The position numbers and the translations under genes are program-made. This document shows, in pieces, positions 43,543 through 51,919 of a stretch of DNA of 64,000 bases; positions within the stretch are counted from its first letter, which is position 1, and the number at the start of each line of letters is the position of its first letter. The notes beneath the pieces were generated by a model that saw only the letters and a list, made by a program, of their open reading frames with translations, was not told the DNA's origin and ran no database searches. This DNA is from Streptomyces aureoverticillatus (GTDB taxonomy: Bacteria; Actinomycetota; Actinomycetes; Streptomycetales; Streptomycetaceae). The DNA is taken from assembly GCF_014649395.1 (NCBI RefSeq), contig NZ_BMSY01000002.1, positions 744,001 through 808,000 of the forward strand, given 5' to 3'.

Positions 43543-45137
43543 CGGCGCCGGGGACCGCCGCCGGGGCGGCGCCTCGGTCCGCCGAGGCGGTGGAGGCCGC
43601 CGCGCCCGGGACCGGCGCGCCCGCCGCCGCCCGCGTGCGCCTCCGCTCGGCGCTCGGCTCCACGGCCTCCGGCTTCGGCATCCGGTGGCGGCCCAGCCCC
43701 TACCTCGTCATCGGCGGGCTGTTCTGGCTGCTGATGTCCCTCGCGTACTGGCGGGTGCCGATCTGCTGCGACTTCGGCCAGCACGCGGCCGTCGTCGAAC
43801 GCCTCAAGGACGACCTGCTGCACCCCCGGCATCCGATGGCCGACCTGCCCGGCGACGGCAGCGCGTACTACTCGCCGTACGCCGTCGCCCAGGCGCTGCT
43901 CGCGAAGGCGACCGGCCTCGCGGGCTGGCAGGTCGTCAAGCTCTCCGGACCGCTGAACCTGCTGGTCCTGCTCACCGGCATCGCCCGCTTCGTCCGCGTC
44001 CTGACCCCGCGTCCCTGGGCCCCGGTCCTCGCGCTGTTCGCGATGGTCCTCCTCTGGGGCACCCGCATGGCCTGGTGGAGCGGCTACCTGGGCCTGATGT
44101 CGATGACGGGCAACCTCGGCTACCCGTCGACGTTCGGCATCGCGCTGATGTTCTGGGCCTGGGCGTGGGCGGGTTCTCTGGCGCGGGCGCCCCGGAGCGT
44201 GTGGCCCTACGCGGGCCTGGGCGCCCTGTGCGGCCTGATCCTCCTGATCCACCCGATCACTTCGGTGGCGGCGGTGATCGGCGTGACCGCCTTCGCGTTG
44301 CCGCGCCTCCGGACGCCTCTGAAGTGGGCGCTCACCGGACTGGCCGCCCTCGCGGTGGCCACCACCTGGCCGTACTTCAACCCGCTGACCCTCGTCGGGG
44401 ACGAGAGCGTCGACTGGATCCACCGCCAGCTCTACACCGACATGCCCCAGCGCTTCTGGCTCGCGGCCCTGGGCCTCCCCGCCCTGTACCTCCGCTGGCG
44501 CCGGGACCACAAGGACCCCCTGGTCCTGATGTTCGCCCTGGACTGCGCGGTCGTCGCCTACGGCGGCCTCAGCGGCCACTACACCTACGGCCGCATCCTG
44601 GGCCTGACCCTCGTCCCCCTCCAGTTCGCCCTGGCGATCGAGCTGACGGCCCCCCGCACGTGGGGCAACCGCCGAGCGGCCCTGGCCGGGGCCACCGCGC
44701 TGGGCGCGTGCGTCGGCTTCTTCCAGATCCAGGCGGGCGCCGTGGTCCCCCGCACCCTCGACCCCATCGGGTTCGACCAGCCGCCGCGCTGGCCGAGCTA
44801 CGCGTGGGCGGCCGCCCACATGGACCGGGGCGACGTGGTCCTCACCGACGGCTACCGCCCCATGCGCTCCATCCCCGCCTTCGGCGTCAACCTGGTCGCG
44901 CCCGCCTGGCCGGACGCCTCGCTCGACGAGTCCGTACGCAACCGCCGGCTGCGCGAGGTGCGCACGTACCTCGACCCGCTGTCCACGCCCGCCCAGCGCG
45001 CCGCCGTGGTCGAGCGCCACCACGTGCGCTGGCTGCTGGTCGCCCCGTACCAGCGGCTGCCTCCGGAGGCGGTGGTGGTGGCGTGGAGCCCGCGCACCGG
45101 CGAGGTGCTCGCCCGGGTGGGACCCAAGGCCCCGTAA
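43539..45137 (+). CDS. GT-C-like polytopic membrane protein
   Basis: This 532-residue protein starts at an ATG overlapping the previous stop (ATGA). It has ten or more membrane helices. The first outer loop contains CCDFGQHAAVVERLKDDLLH, with an acidic residue at the place typical for GT-C enzymes that use polyprenyl-phosphate sugars. The C-terminal soluble part ends near RWLLVAPYQRLP. It is a distant paralogue of 61637-63157: both have HAA..ERL..D...H....L, YYSP...LL..LAKATG and GLSGHY/GVSGHY. Likely it glycosylates an exported polymer or lipid outside the membrane. No GT-C signature is strict, so the activity is inferred. Confidence 0.8.
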   Translation: MTAPGTAAGAAPRSAEAVEAAAPGTGAPAAARVRLRSALGSTASGFGIRWRPSPYLVIGGLFWLLMSLAYWRVPICCDFGQHAAVVERLKDDLLHPRHPMADLPGDGSAYYSPYAVAQALLAKATGLAGWQVVKLSGPLNLLVLLTGIARFVRVLTPRPWAPVLALFAMVLLWGTRMAWWSGYLGLMSMTGNLGYPSTFGIALMFWAWAWAGSLARAPRSVWPYAGLGALCGLILLIHPITSVAAVIGVTAFALPRLRTPLKWALTGLAALAVATTWPYFNPLTLVGDESVDWIHRQLYTDMPQRFWLAALGLPALYLRWRRDHKDPLVLMFALDCAVVAYGGLSGHYTYGRILGLTLVPLQFALAIELTAPRTWGNRRAALAGATALGACVGFFQIQAGAVVPRTLDPIGFDQPPRWPSYAWAAAHMDRGDVVLTDGYRPMRSIPAFGVNLVAPAWPDASLDESVRNRRLREVRTYLDPLSTPAQRAAVVERHHVRWLLVAPYQRLPPEAVVVAWSPRTGEVLARVGPKAP

Positions 45138-45181
45138 CCCCCACAACCGGCCAAATTCCGGCAAGCCCTAAAATTTGTCCC

Positions 45182-46813
45182 GTGGACCGCAATTCGCCTC
45201 AAGAGCCCCAGATCACCGTCGTCGTGATCGGCTACGACGACGCCCCGCACATCGCCGACGCGGTGCGTTCCGCGCTCGCCCAGGGCCCCGTCGTGGGCGA
45301 GGTGATCGCGGTGGACGACTGCTCGACGGACGACACCCCCGCCGTGCTCGCGGACCTGGCCGCCCGGGACCGGCGGGTGCGGGTGCTCCGCCGCGCCGCC
45401 AACAGCGGCGGCTGCGGCGCCCCGCGCAACGACGGCGTCGACGCCGCGACCCTGCCGTACGTGATGTTCCTGGACAGCGACGACGTGCTGGCTCCGGGCG
45501 GCGCGCGGGCGCTCCTGGACGCGGCGCTGCGGCACGGCGCCGACGTCGCGTCGGGCCTGTGCGTGCGGCGCGAGCTGCCGTCGGGGCGCGAGACGCCCTG
45601 GCAGCCCGAGCTGTACCGCAAGGCCGCGCTGGTGGCCCGGCCGGAGCTGCGCCCGCGCCTCGTGCACGACACGCTCTGCGTCAACAAGCTCTACCGCACG
45701 GACTTCCTGCGCGAGCACGCCGTCCGCTTCCCCGAAGGCCGCTTCATCTACGAGGACTTCGTGTTCGGCGCCCGTGTCCTGGCCGCCGCCCCGCGCATCG
45801 CCCTCGTTCCGGACACCGTGTACGTGTGGCATGTGCGGCGCGCCGCCGCCAAGTTGTCGATCTCGCTGGACCGCGCCGGGATCGAGAACTGGCGGGCCCG
45901 CATCACAGCGCACCGCCAGGCCGTCGACATCCTGCGCGACGCCCGCAGCGGCGACAAGCTCCTCGCGCGCGCGGCCCGCGCCCAGTTCGTCGACCACGGC
46001 CTGCGCATGTACACGCGGGAACTGGCCAAGCGCGGCCCGGAGTACCAGCGCGAGTGGTGGGCGCTCACCCGCGCCTACCTCACCGAGTTCGACGCGGCCG
46101 ACCTGGAGGCGGCCCCCGCCCCCGGCCGCGTCATCGCCCGGGTGATCCTCGCCGCCGCCGAGCCGCGCGACCTGGACCGCCTCAAGCAGGTGGCGGCCCG
46201 CCCGGCCCGGCTCACCCCGCCGTACGCGCGCGCCGCCGACGACACCCCCGTCTGGTCGGCCGACCTGCCCCAGGTCGCCCTGGAGCACCTGCTCGCCCGG
46301 CCGCTGCGGCTGCTCCCCCTCGCGGTGGACGCCGAGCTGCGCCCGCGCGCGGGCGTGCTGCGCCTGCGGCTGCACGAGTTGTACGGGCGGGTCGCGGCGG
46401 CGGGCCCCGGCGTGGTCGACGTGGAGCTGACGCGGCGGGGCGGCGGGCGGCCGGGGCTGCGGCGCACGGCCGCGTTCAGTCCCGAGCGGCCCGGCGAGAC
46501 CTGGGTGGCCGACGTGCGGATCGACCTCGCGGCGCTCGACGGCGACGTGTGGGACCTGCGGCTGCGGCTGCTCTTCGACGACGGCACGGCACGCGAGACG
46601 ACGGCACGCGCGGTGGCCGGTCCCGGCCTGCTGCGCCGCACCGTCGTGCCGGGCGGGCGGCGCGGCGTGCTGCTCGTGCAGCCGTACGCGACCCAGGCCG
46701 GGAACCTGTCGGTGCGCCTCGCACCGGGGGCGCGCGGGGTGGCGGGGGTCGCGCGGCGGCGGCTCGCACGGCTCGTGCGCAGGCTGCCGGGTGGACGGGC
46801 CGACGGCCCCTGA
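45182..46813 (+). CDS. GT2 glycosyltransferase with beta-rich C-terminus
   Basis: This 543-residue protein starts at a GTG at 45182. The GT2 domain has ITVVVIGYDDAPHIADAVRSA, IAVDDCSTDD, NSGGCGAPRNDGVD and MFLDSDDVLAPG, and the acceptor-side YEDFVFGARV. About 200 C-terminal residues are beta-rich (VDVELTRRGGGRPGL, DVWDLRLRLLFDDG). It lacks a glycerophosphotransferase domain. It resembles the 568-residue enzyme at 56022, which has the same NSGGC.APRN motif, so the two probably act at related steps of polymer assembly. Confidence 0.9.
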   Translation: MDRNSPQEPQITVVVIGYDDAPHIADAVRSALAQGPVVGEVIAVDDCSTDDTPAVLADLAARDRRVRVLRRAANSGGCGAPRNDGVDAATLPYVMFLDSDDVLAPGGARALLDAALRHGADVASGLCVRRELPSGRETPWQPELYRKAALVARPELRPRLVHDTLCVNKLYRTDFLREHAVRFPEGRFIYEDFVFGARVLAAAPRIALVPDTVYVWHVRRAAAKLSISLDRAGIENWRARITAHRQAVDILRDARSGDKLLARAARAQFVDHGLRMYTRELAKRGPEYQREWWALTRAYLTEFDAADLEAAPAPGRVIARVILAAAEPRDLDRLKQVAARPARLTPPYARAADDTPVWSADLPQVALEHLLARPLRLLPLAVDAELRPRAGVLRLRLHELYGRVAAAGPGVVDVELTRRGGGRPGLRRTAAFSPERPGETWVADVRIDLAALDGDVWDLRLRLLFDDGTARETTARAVAGPGLLRRTVVPGGRRGVLLVQPYATQAGNLSVRLAPGARGVAGVARRRLARLVRRLPGGRADGP

Positions 46814-46904
46814 CAGGACTCGTACGCGGGCTCTGCGACACTGCACGTCCGGGATGTCCGGGGCACATCCACGACCTACACGACACGACGGGACGAGCTG
46901 AACC

Positions 46905-47900
46905 ATGACCTGGCTGATCACCGGCGGCGCCGGCTACATCGGGGGACACGTCGTGCGCGCCATGACGGAGGCGGGCGAGCGGACGGTGGTGTACGACGAC
47001 CTGTCCTCGGGGATCGCGGAGCGGCTGCCCGAGGGCGTGCCCCTCGTGGTCGGCTCGACGCTCGACGCGGACCTGGTCGCGCGCACCCTGAGGGACCACG
47101 CGATCACCGGTGTGGTCCACCTGGCGGCGAAGAAGCAGGTCGGCGAGTCGGTGGAACAGCCGCTGCGCTACTACCGGGAGAACGTGGAGGGCCTGCGGGT
47201 CCTGCTCGACGCGGTCACGGACGCGCGGGTGCCGTCCTTCGTCTTCTCCTCCTCGGCCGCCGTGTACGGCATGCCGTACACCGAAAAAGACGCCCTGGTC
47301 ACCGAGGACACGCCCTGCGTGCCGATGAGTCCGTACGGCGAGACGAAGCTGGCGGGCGAGTGGCTGACCCGCGCGGTGGGCCGCGCGACGGGCCTGCGCA
47401 CGGCCTGCCTGCGGTACTTCAACGTGGCGGGCGCGGCGAGCCCGGAGCTGGCCGACACCGGCGTCTACAACCTCGTGCCGATGGTCTTCGAGAAGCTCAC
47501 CGACGGCGCGGCGCCGCGCATCTTCGGCGCGGACTACCCGACGCCGGACGGCACCTGTGTGCGCGACTACATCCACGTCACGGACCTCGCCGAGGCCCAC
47601 GTGGCGGTGGCCCGGCACCTGGCCGGCGCGGCGCCCGGCACCGACGTGACCCTCAACGTCGGCCGCGGCGAGGGGGTTTCGGTGCGCGCGATGGTCGACC
47701 TGATCGCGGAGGTCACGGGGTACGACATCCCGGCGGAGGTCACCGAGCGGCGCGCGGGCGACCCGGCGCGGGTGGTCGCCGCCGCCGACCGGATGTCCGC
47801 CGAACTGGGCTGGTCGGCGAAGCGGGACGTGCGCGAGATGGTGGAGTCGGCGTGGGCGGGGTGGGTGCGGCTGCACCCCGAGGCACGCACCGAACCGTAA
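46905..47900 (+). CDS. galE: UDP-glucose 4-epimerase
   Basis: This 331-residue short-chain dehydrogenase has the NAD motif GGAGYIGGHV, the catalytic Ser in SSSAAVYG and YxxxK as SPYGETK. ACLRYFNVAGA and CVRDYIHVTDLA are typical of GalE. It interconverts UDP-Glc and UDP-Gal (possibly also the GlcNAc/GalNAc pair) to supply sugars for the glycopolymer enzymes around it. A GGACGAG site precedes the ATG. Confidence 0.95.
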   Translation: MTWLITGGAGYIGGHVVRAMTEAGERTVVYDDLSSGIAERLPEGVPLVVGSTLDADLVARTLRDHAITGVVHLAAKKQVGESVEQPLRYYRENVEGLRVLLDAVTDARVPSFVFSSSAAVYGMPYTEKDALVTEDTPCVPMSPYGETKLAGEWLTRAVGRATGLRTACLRYFNVAGAASPELADTGVYNLVPMVFEKLTDGAAPRIFGADYPTPDGTCVRDYIHVTDLAEAHVAVARHLAGAAPGTDVTLNVGRGEGVSVRAMVDLIAEVTGYDIPAEVTERRAGDPARVVAAADRMSAELGWSAKRDVREMVESAWAGWVRLHPEARTEP

Positions 47901-47925
47901 GTACCGCACTAAATAGTAGGTACTT
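47899..47925. promoter_or_regulatory. Operator-like inverted repeat before the imine-reductase-like gene
   Basis: AAGTACC (47899-47905) and GGTACTT (47919-47925) flank an AT-rich 13-base spacer (ACTAAATAGTA core), unusual in this GC-rich DNA. It lies 87 bases upstream of the ATG at 48012 and resembles the GTAC half sites I recall for HxlR-type regulators. No such regulator is next to it. Confidence 0.5.
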
Positions 47926-48011
47926 GAGGAACCGTACGGCTGAATCCAGGCTGGGGTGCGAGGCCAACCACATGGCCGTCTCTCCCACCCCACCCCAGCA
48001 TTGGAGCCCCC

Positions 48012-48893
48012 ATGCCCGAGCATGCCCGCACGCCCGTGACGATCGTCGGTCTCGGCGCCATGGGAGCGGCGCTCGCCTCGGCGTACGTCGCCGCCGGGCA
48101 CCCCACCACGGTGTGGAACCGCAGCCCGGCCAAGGCCGCCCCGCTCGTCGAGCGGGGCGCCGCGCACGCCCCCGACATCCGGGACGCGATCGCCGCGAGC
48201 CCGCTGACCATCGCGTGCCTGACGACGTACGACGCGACCCTCGACGCCCTGGAACCGGCCGCCGCCGCGCTCGCCGGACGCACCCTGATCACCGTCAACT
48301 CCGGCATTCCGTCCGGCGCCCGCGCGATGGCCGACTGGGCCGCCGGGCATGGCGCGCGGTTCCTGGACGGCGCGATCAAAAACGTGCCCGCGGCCGTGGG
48401 CGCGCCCGACACCCTGCACTACTACAGCGGCGACCGCGCCCTCTTCGACGAGTACGAGACGACCCTGCGGGTCATCGGCGGCGACGCCGTGCACCTGGGC
48501 GCGGAGCCCGACCTGGCGGCGCTGTACGAGTCGGCGGTGGGCGGCACGCTGCTGCCCGCGCTGCTCGGCTTCTTCCAGGGCGCGGCGCTGGTCACGGCGC
48601 GCGGTCTGGAAGCGAACACGCTGGTGCCGTACACCACGAAGTGGCTGGAGATGATCATCTCCCTGCTGCCGCACTACGCGGCGGAGATCGACCGCGGCTC
48701 CTACGACGACCCGCAGTCGTCCATCGGCATCTTCCACGCGGGCATCCCCGACGACACCCGGGTCGCGACCGAGGCCGGACTCGACGTGCGCTGGCACGAG
48801 CCGATGCACGAACTGCTGCGCCGGGCGGTGGCGGAGGGGCGGGCGGAGCAGAGCATTTCGGCGCTGGTGGAGGTGTTGCGCAAGCCGGAGTGA
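48012..48893 (+). CDS. Imine-reductase-like NAD(P)H oxidoreductase
   Basis: This 293-residue protein belongs to the beta-hydroxyacid dehydrogenase / imine reductase superfamily. It has the Rossmann motif GLGAMGAALASAY, the NADPH-type WNRSPAKA and a helical C-terminal domain. FLDGAIKNVPAAVGAPD and YYSGDRALFDEY match the layout of Streptomyces imine reductases. The natural role of most of these enzymes is unknown. A GGAG site lies just before the ATG. It is probably a single-gene unit inside the glycopolymer locus and may not belong to the polymer pathway. Confidence 0.8.
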   Translation: MPEHARTPVTIVGLGAMGAALASAYVAAGHPTTVWNRSPAKAAPLVERGAAHAPDIRDAIAASPLTIACLTTYDATLDALEPAAAALAGRTLITVNSGIPSGARAMADWAAGHGARFLDGAIKNVPAAVGAPDTLHYYSGDRALFDEYETTLRVIGGDAVHLGAEPDLAALYESAVGGTLLPALLGFFQGAALVTARGLEANTLVPYTTKWLEMIISLLPHYAAEIDRGSYDDPQSSIGIFHAGIPDDTRVATEAGLDVRWHEPMHELLRRAVAEGRAEQSISALVEVLRKPE

Positions 48894-48933
48894 GGGCCGG
48901 TGGTGCTGACTGGCCGCTACGGGGTGACCGCGC

Positions 48934-49578
48934 CTAGCCCTTGTTCAGGTACGCCAACACCGCGAGCACCCGCCGGTGTCCGCTGTCCGTCGGGGGCAGG
49001 CCCAGTTTCAGGAAGACGTTGCCGATGTGCTTGCTGACGGCTCGGTCGGAGATGACCAGGGTGGTGGCGATGGTGGCGTTGTCGCGGCCCTCGGCCATGA
49101 GGTGGAGGACCTCGCGCTCGCGGGGGGTGAGGGCGTCGAGGGGGTCGTCGGCGCGGCGGGTGAGGAGCTCGGTGACGACCTCGGGGTCGAGGGCGGTGCC
49201 GCCGGCGGCGACGCGTTCCAGGGCGTCGAGGAACTCGTCGACGCGGCCGACGCGGTCCTTGAGGAGGTAGCCGACGCCGCCCGCGCCGCCGCTGAGGAGT
49301 TCGGCCGCGTACGTCTCCTCGACGTACTGGGAGAGGACCAGGACCGGCAGGTCGGGGATCTGCCGGCGGGCCGCGAGGGCGGCGCGCAGGCCCTCGTCGC
49401 GGAAGCCGGGCGGCATCCGGACGTCGAGGACGGCCACGTCGGGGCGGTGTTCGAGGAGGGCGGGCAGCACCTCGGGGCCGGTGGCCGCGACGGCCGCCAC
49501 CTCGTGGCCCACGGACGTGAGGAGCAGCACCATCCCCTCCCTCAGCAACGCGTTGTCCTCCGCGATCACCACACGCAC
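48934..49578 (-). CDS. NarL/LuxR-family response regulator
   Basis: This 214-residue regulator starts at a GTG at 49578 with GGAG 5 bases upstream, and overlaps the kinase gene by 13 bases. The receiver domain has acidic EDN, the phospho-acceptor Asp in VAVLDVRMPP, Ser in VLVLSQY and Lys in YLLKDRVG. The C-terminal LuxR helix-turn-helix has LTPREREVLHLMAEGRDNATIA and SDRAVSKHIGNVFLKLGL. It is the output partner of the histidine kinase; the target genes are unknown. Confidence 0.94.
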   Translation of the reverse strand: MRVVIAEDNALLREGMVLLLTSVGHEVAAVAATGPEVLPALLEHRPDVAVLDVRMPPGFRDEGLRAALAARRQIPDLPVLVLSQYVEETYAAELLSGGAGGVGYLLKDRVGRVDEFLDALERVAAGGTALDPEVVTELLTRRADDPLDALTPREREVLHLMAEGRDNATIATTLVISDRAVSKHIGNVFLKLGLPPTDSGHRRVLAVLAYLNKG

Positions 49579-50765
49579 GGCAGCTCCACCCCGATCTCGG
49601 TCGGCCCCCCGGTGGGGCTGGCCACGTCCATGGTGCCGTCGAGCGCCGCGACCCGGCGCCGCATGCCGAGCAGTCCGCTGCCGCCCGACTCGTCGGCACC
49701 GCCCCGCCCCTCGTCCCGTACCGAGATCCGCAGTCCGGCGGCGCGGCGGGTGAGTTCCACCGTGGCCCGGCGCGCCCCGCTGTGCTTCGCGGCGTTCGTC
49801 AGGGCCTCCGCCACCACGAAGTACGCCGCCGCCTCCACGGCCGCGGGCGCGCGCGGCCCGTCCTCCACGCCGTCGTCCCGCACGGCCACCTCCAGGCCGC
49901 TGCTCGCGGCCAACGCCCTGACGGCGCCGACGAGTCCGCGGTCCGTGAGGATCGGCGGGTGGATGCCGCGGACGACGTGCCGCAGCTCGGTGAGGGCCTC
50001 CTCGGCCTGGCCCTGCGCGTCGGCGAGGAGCCTGCGGATCGCTTCGGGGTCCGTGACGTCCTTGTCGTACGCCCGCCTCGCCAGGCCGACCCGCATGGAC
50101 AGGGCGACGAGGCGGGCCTGCGTGCCGTCGTGCAAGTCCCGCTCGATGCGCCGCAGTTCGGCGCCGTGGGCCGCCACCGCGCCCGCCCGGGTGACCGTCA
50201 ACTCCTCGACCCGCTCGGCCAGTTCCGCGTTCCGCTCGGCCTCCGGCGACGGCTTGAGCAGCGCCCGCGACCAGCGTGTGTCCAGGTCGGCGAGGCGCCC
50301 GAGCAGCGGGAGCACGACGGCCCGGCGGCCGAGCAGCCCGCACCACACCCCGTCGACCAGCACGCCGATCACCCACAGCGGCAACGCCACGTACAGCAGC
50401 GCCAGGCCGTACACGATGTGGACGAACAGCCACCGCAGGTCGCGGTACGTGCCGGGGTCCTTGACCGCCTTGCGCACGCGCTCGACGAGCGTGCCGGTCA
50501 GCGGCGTGTACGCCTCGGGGATCGCCGTCCCCGACCACCGGCCGACCTGCCGCCGCTTGAACCCGGCCATCCGGCGCAGCATCAGGACCGTCTCGGGCAG
50601 CACGCCCAGTCCGATCACGATGACCGACGCGACCGCCGTGAAGATCAGGACGCCGATGAAGACGTACGAGAGGAGGGCCATGCCCGCGCCCATGAGCAAC
50701 TGCATGGACGCGCGATCGGCCCAGTCCAGCGCCTGCCGCATGCTCGTCGGGCGGGGCGTGCTCAT
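49566..50765 (-). CDS. NarX/DesK-type sensor histidine kinase
   Basis: This protein of about 399 residues has four or more N-terminal helices grouped in two hydrophobic blocks and a short Pro/Arg-rich segment. The HisKA_3 motif RIERDLHDGTQARLVALSM has its phospho-histidine near residue 205. A GHKL ATPase domain follows (EALTNAAKHSGA, RDEGRGG, GLLGMRRRV). The start is uncertain: ATG at 50765 (used), GTG at 50795 or ATG at 50741. The region between has small internal repeats. It forms an operon with the 54-residue membrane protein and the response regulator. The signal is unknown and probably membrane-related, since there is little extracellular sequence. Confidence 0.9.
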   Translation of the reverse strand: MSTPRPTSMRQALDWADRASMQLLMGAGMALLSYVFIGVLIFTAVASVIVIGLGVLPETVLMLRRMAGFKRRQVGRWSGTAIPEAYTPLTGTLVERVRKAVKDPGTYRDLRWLFVHIVYGLALLYVALPLWVIGVLVDGVWCGLLGRRAVVLPLLGRLADLDTRWSRALLKPSPEAERNAELAERVEELTVTRAGAVAAHGAELRRIERDLHDGTQARLVALSMRVGLARRAYDKDVTDPEAIRRLLADAQGQAEEALTELRHVVRGIHPPILTDRGLVGAVRALAASSGLEVAVRDDGVEDGPRAPAAVEAAAYFVVAEALTNAAKHSGARRATVELTRRAAGLRISVRDEGRGGADESGGSGLLGMRRRVAALDGTMDVASPTGGPTEIGVELPCVW

Positions 50766-50797
50766 CAGGCGGCGCGTGCTCGTCGGGCGGCGCACGC

Positions 50798-50962
50798 TCA
50801 GGAGTGCTTCTCGCGCGTCAGGACCAGCGCAGTGATCGAGCCGATGACGGCGGCGCCCGTGGTGACGCTCACGGCGATCTCCGTCGCCCCGTCGAGCGTG
50901 ATGCTGCTGAAGGCGTTGACGACGACGGCGACGGCGAGCACGAACCAGAGGACGGCCTTCAT
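50798..50962 (-). CDS. 54-residue two-helix membrane protein upstream of the kinase
   Basis: This short gene starts at the ATG at 50962 with AAGG about 7 bases upstream and ends 33 bases before the kinase start used here. It has two hydrophobic segments (AVLWFVLAVAVVVNAF and VSVTTGAAVIGSITALVL) joined by a polar loop with TLDGATE, and a charged tail TREKHS. Very small genes in front of a kinase often code for accessory sensors or regulators of it. No family was recognised; its coupling to the two-component operon is the only clue. Confidence 0.7.
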   Translation of the reverse strand: MKAVLWFVLAVAVVVNAFSSITLDGATEIAVSVTTGAAVIGSITALVLTREKHS

Positions 50963-51130
50963 GACGGGACCTTTCAAGGAGCTGAGGGAGAGCCTTCGGG
51001 GAGCTGGAGGCGGGGGAACGCCGCTGTACCTGATCGACTCTGCCGTGTCGGCGGCCGCGCATCGAGGGGGCGGCCTCCCGAACCGGGGGTGTAGCGCGCT
51101 ACACCCTCACGCCGTCACGCCCTCACGCCC

Positions 51131-51763
51131 TCACAGCGCCTTGAGCGCCGCCGTCGTGGCGGTGGCCAGCACGCCCAGGTAGCCCTTGGGCAGCTCGCCC
51201 CGCACCACCACCGCCCGCCAGTACAGCGGCCCCGACATCAGGTCGAGGGCCAGCTCCTCGTTCACGCCCTCGCGCAGCTCGCCCCGCGCCACCGCCTGCG
51301 CGACGATGCCGCTCGCCACGCCGTGCTGCCCCTCGCGCAGCGTCTTCTGCAGGGCCGCCTCGATCTCGGGATTGCGGGCCGCCTCCGCCTGGAGGTCCGG
51401 GATGACCTGGGAGGCGACGGGATGGCGCAGGGCGCGGGACGTCACCTCGTACAGCAGCCGCAGGTCGCCCTCCAGCGAGCCCGTGTCGGGCGTCGGCAGG
51501 CCCTGGACGGCGAGGGCCGACACCAGGTCGAGGACGAGGTGCAGCTTGGAGCGCCAGCGGCGGTAGACGGCCGTCTTGCCGACACCCGCGCGGCGCGCGA
51601 TGCCCTCGATCGACATGCGCGCGTAGCCGACGGCCGCGAGTTCCTCGAAGACGGCCGTCCGGATGGCCTCGGTCACATCCTCACGGAGCACGGCGGCCCC
51701 GGCCGGCGCCCTTTTGCCCTGCTGGCGGGCGGTACGGCCCGCGCCCCCGTCGCTCGTCGTCAT
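51131..51763 (-). CDS. TetR-family regulator divergent from the TagGH-like exporter
   Basis: This 210-residue protein has an N-terminal TetR helix-turn-helix (AIRTAVFEELAAVGYARMSIEGIARRAGVGKTAVYRRW) and a helical ligand domain of the TetR_C type. The 156-base spacer to the exporter gene on the other strand contains an 18-bp perfect palindrome and further direct repeats (51783-51892), good operator candidates. It therefore probably represses itself and the exporter, and may sense a polymer precursor or an antibiotic that hits the wall pathway (inference). Confidence 0.9.
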   Translation of the reverse strand: MTTSDGGAGRTARQQGKRAPAGAAVLREDVTEAIRTAVFEELAAVGYARMSIEGIARRAGVGKTAVYRRWRSKLHLVLDLVSALAVQGLPTPDTGSLEGDLRLLYEVTSRALRHPVASQVIPDLQAEAARNPEIEAALQKTLREGQHGVASGIVAQAVARGELREGVNEELALDLMSGPLYWRAVVVRGELPKGYLGVLATATTAALKAL

Positions 51764-51782
51764 GGGGACAGCATAGGGCGCG

Positions 51783-51892
51783 ACGACGAAACGGTTGCGT
51801 CCCGACGTCGGGACGTCCTACTGTCGGCGTTACGACGAAACGGTCCCGTCCCGACGTAAGTCCCGACGTAACGCCCCGGCGTCCCGACGTAA
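51783..51892. promoter_or_regulatory. Repeat array between the TetR and exporter genes
   Basis: An 18-bp perfect palindrome (CGTCCCGACGTCGGGACG, 51798-51815) is followed by three copies of GTCCCGACGTAA at 51848-51859, 51860-51871 and 51881-51892. A longer 28-bp direct repeat starting ACGACGAAACGG is at 51783-51810 and 51832-51859, 49 bp apart. Several TetR dimers could bind here. Sites and spacing are seen; binding is inferred. Confidence 0.7.
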
Positions 51893-51919
51893 CGGCGTCC
51901 ACGAGCGAAAGCAGCGGAT

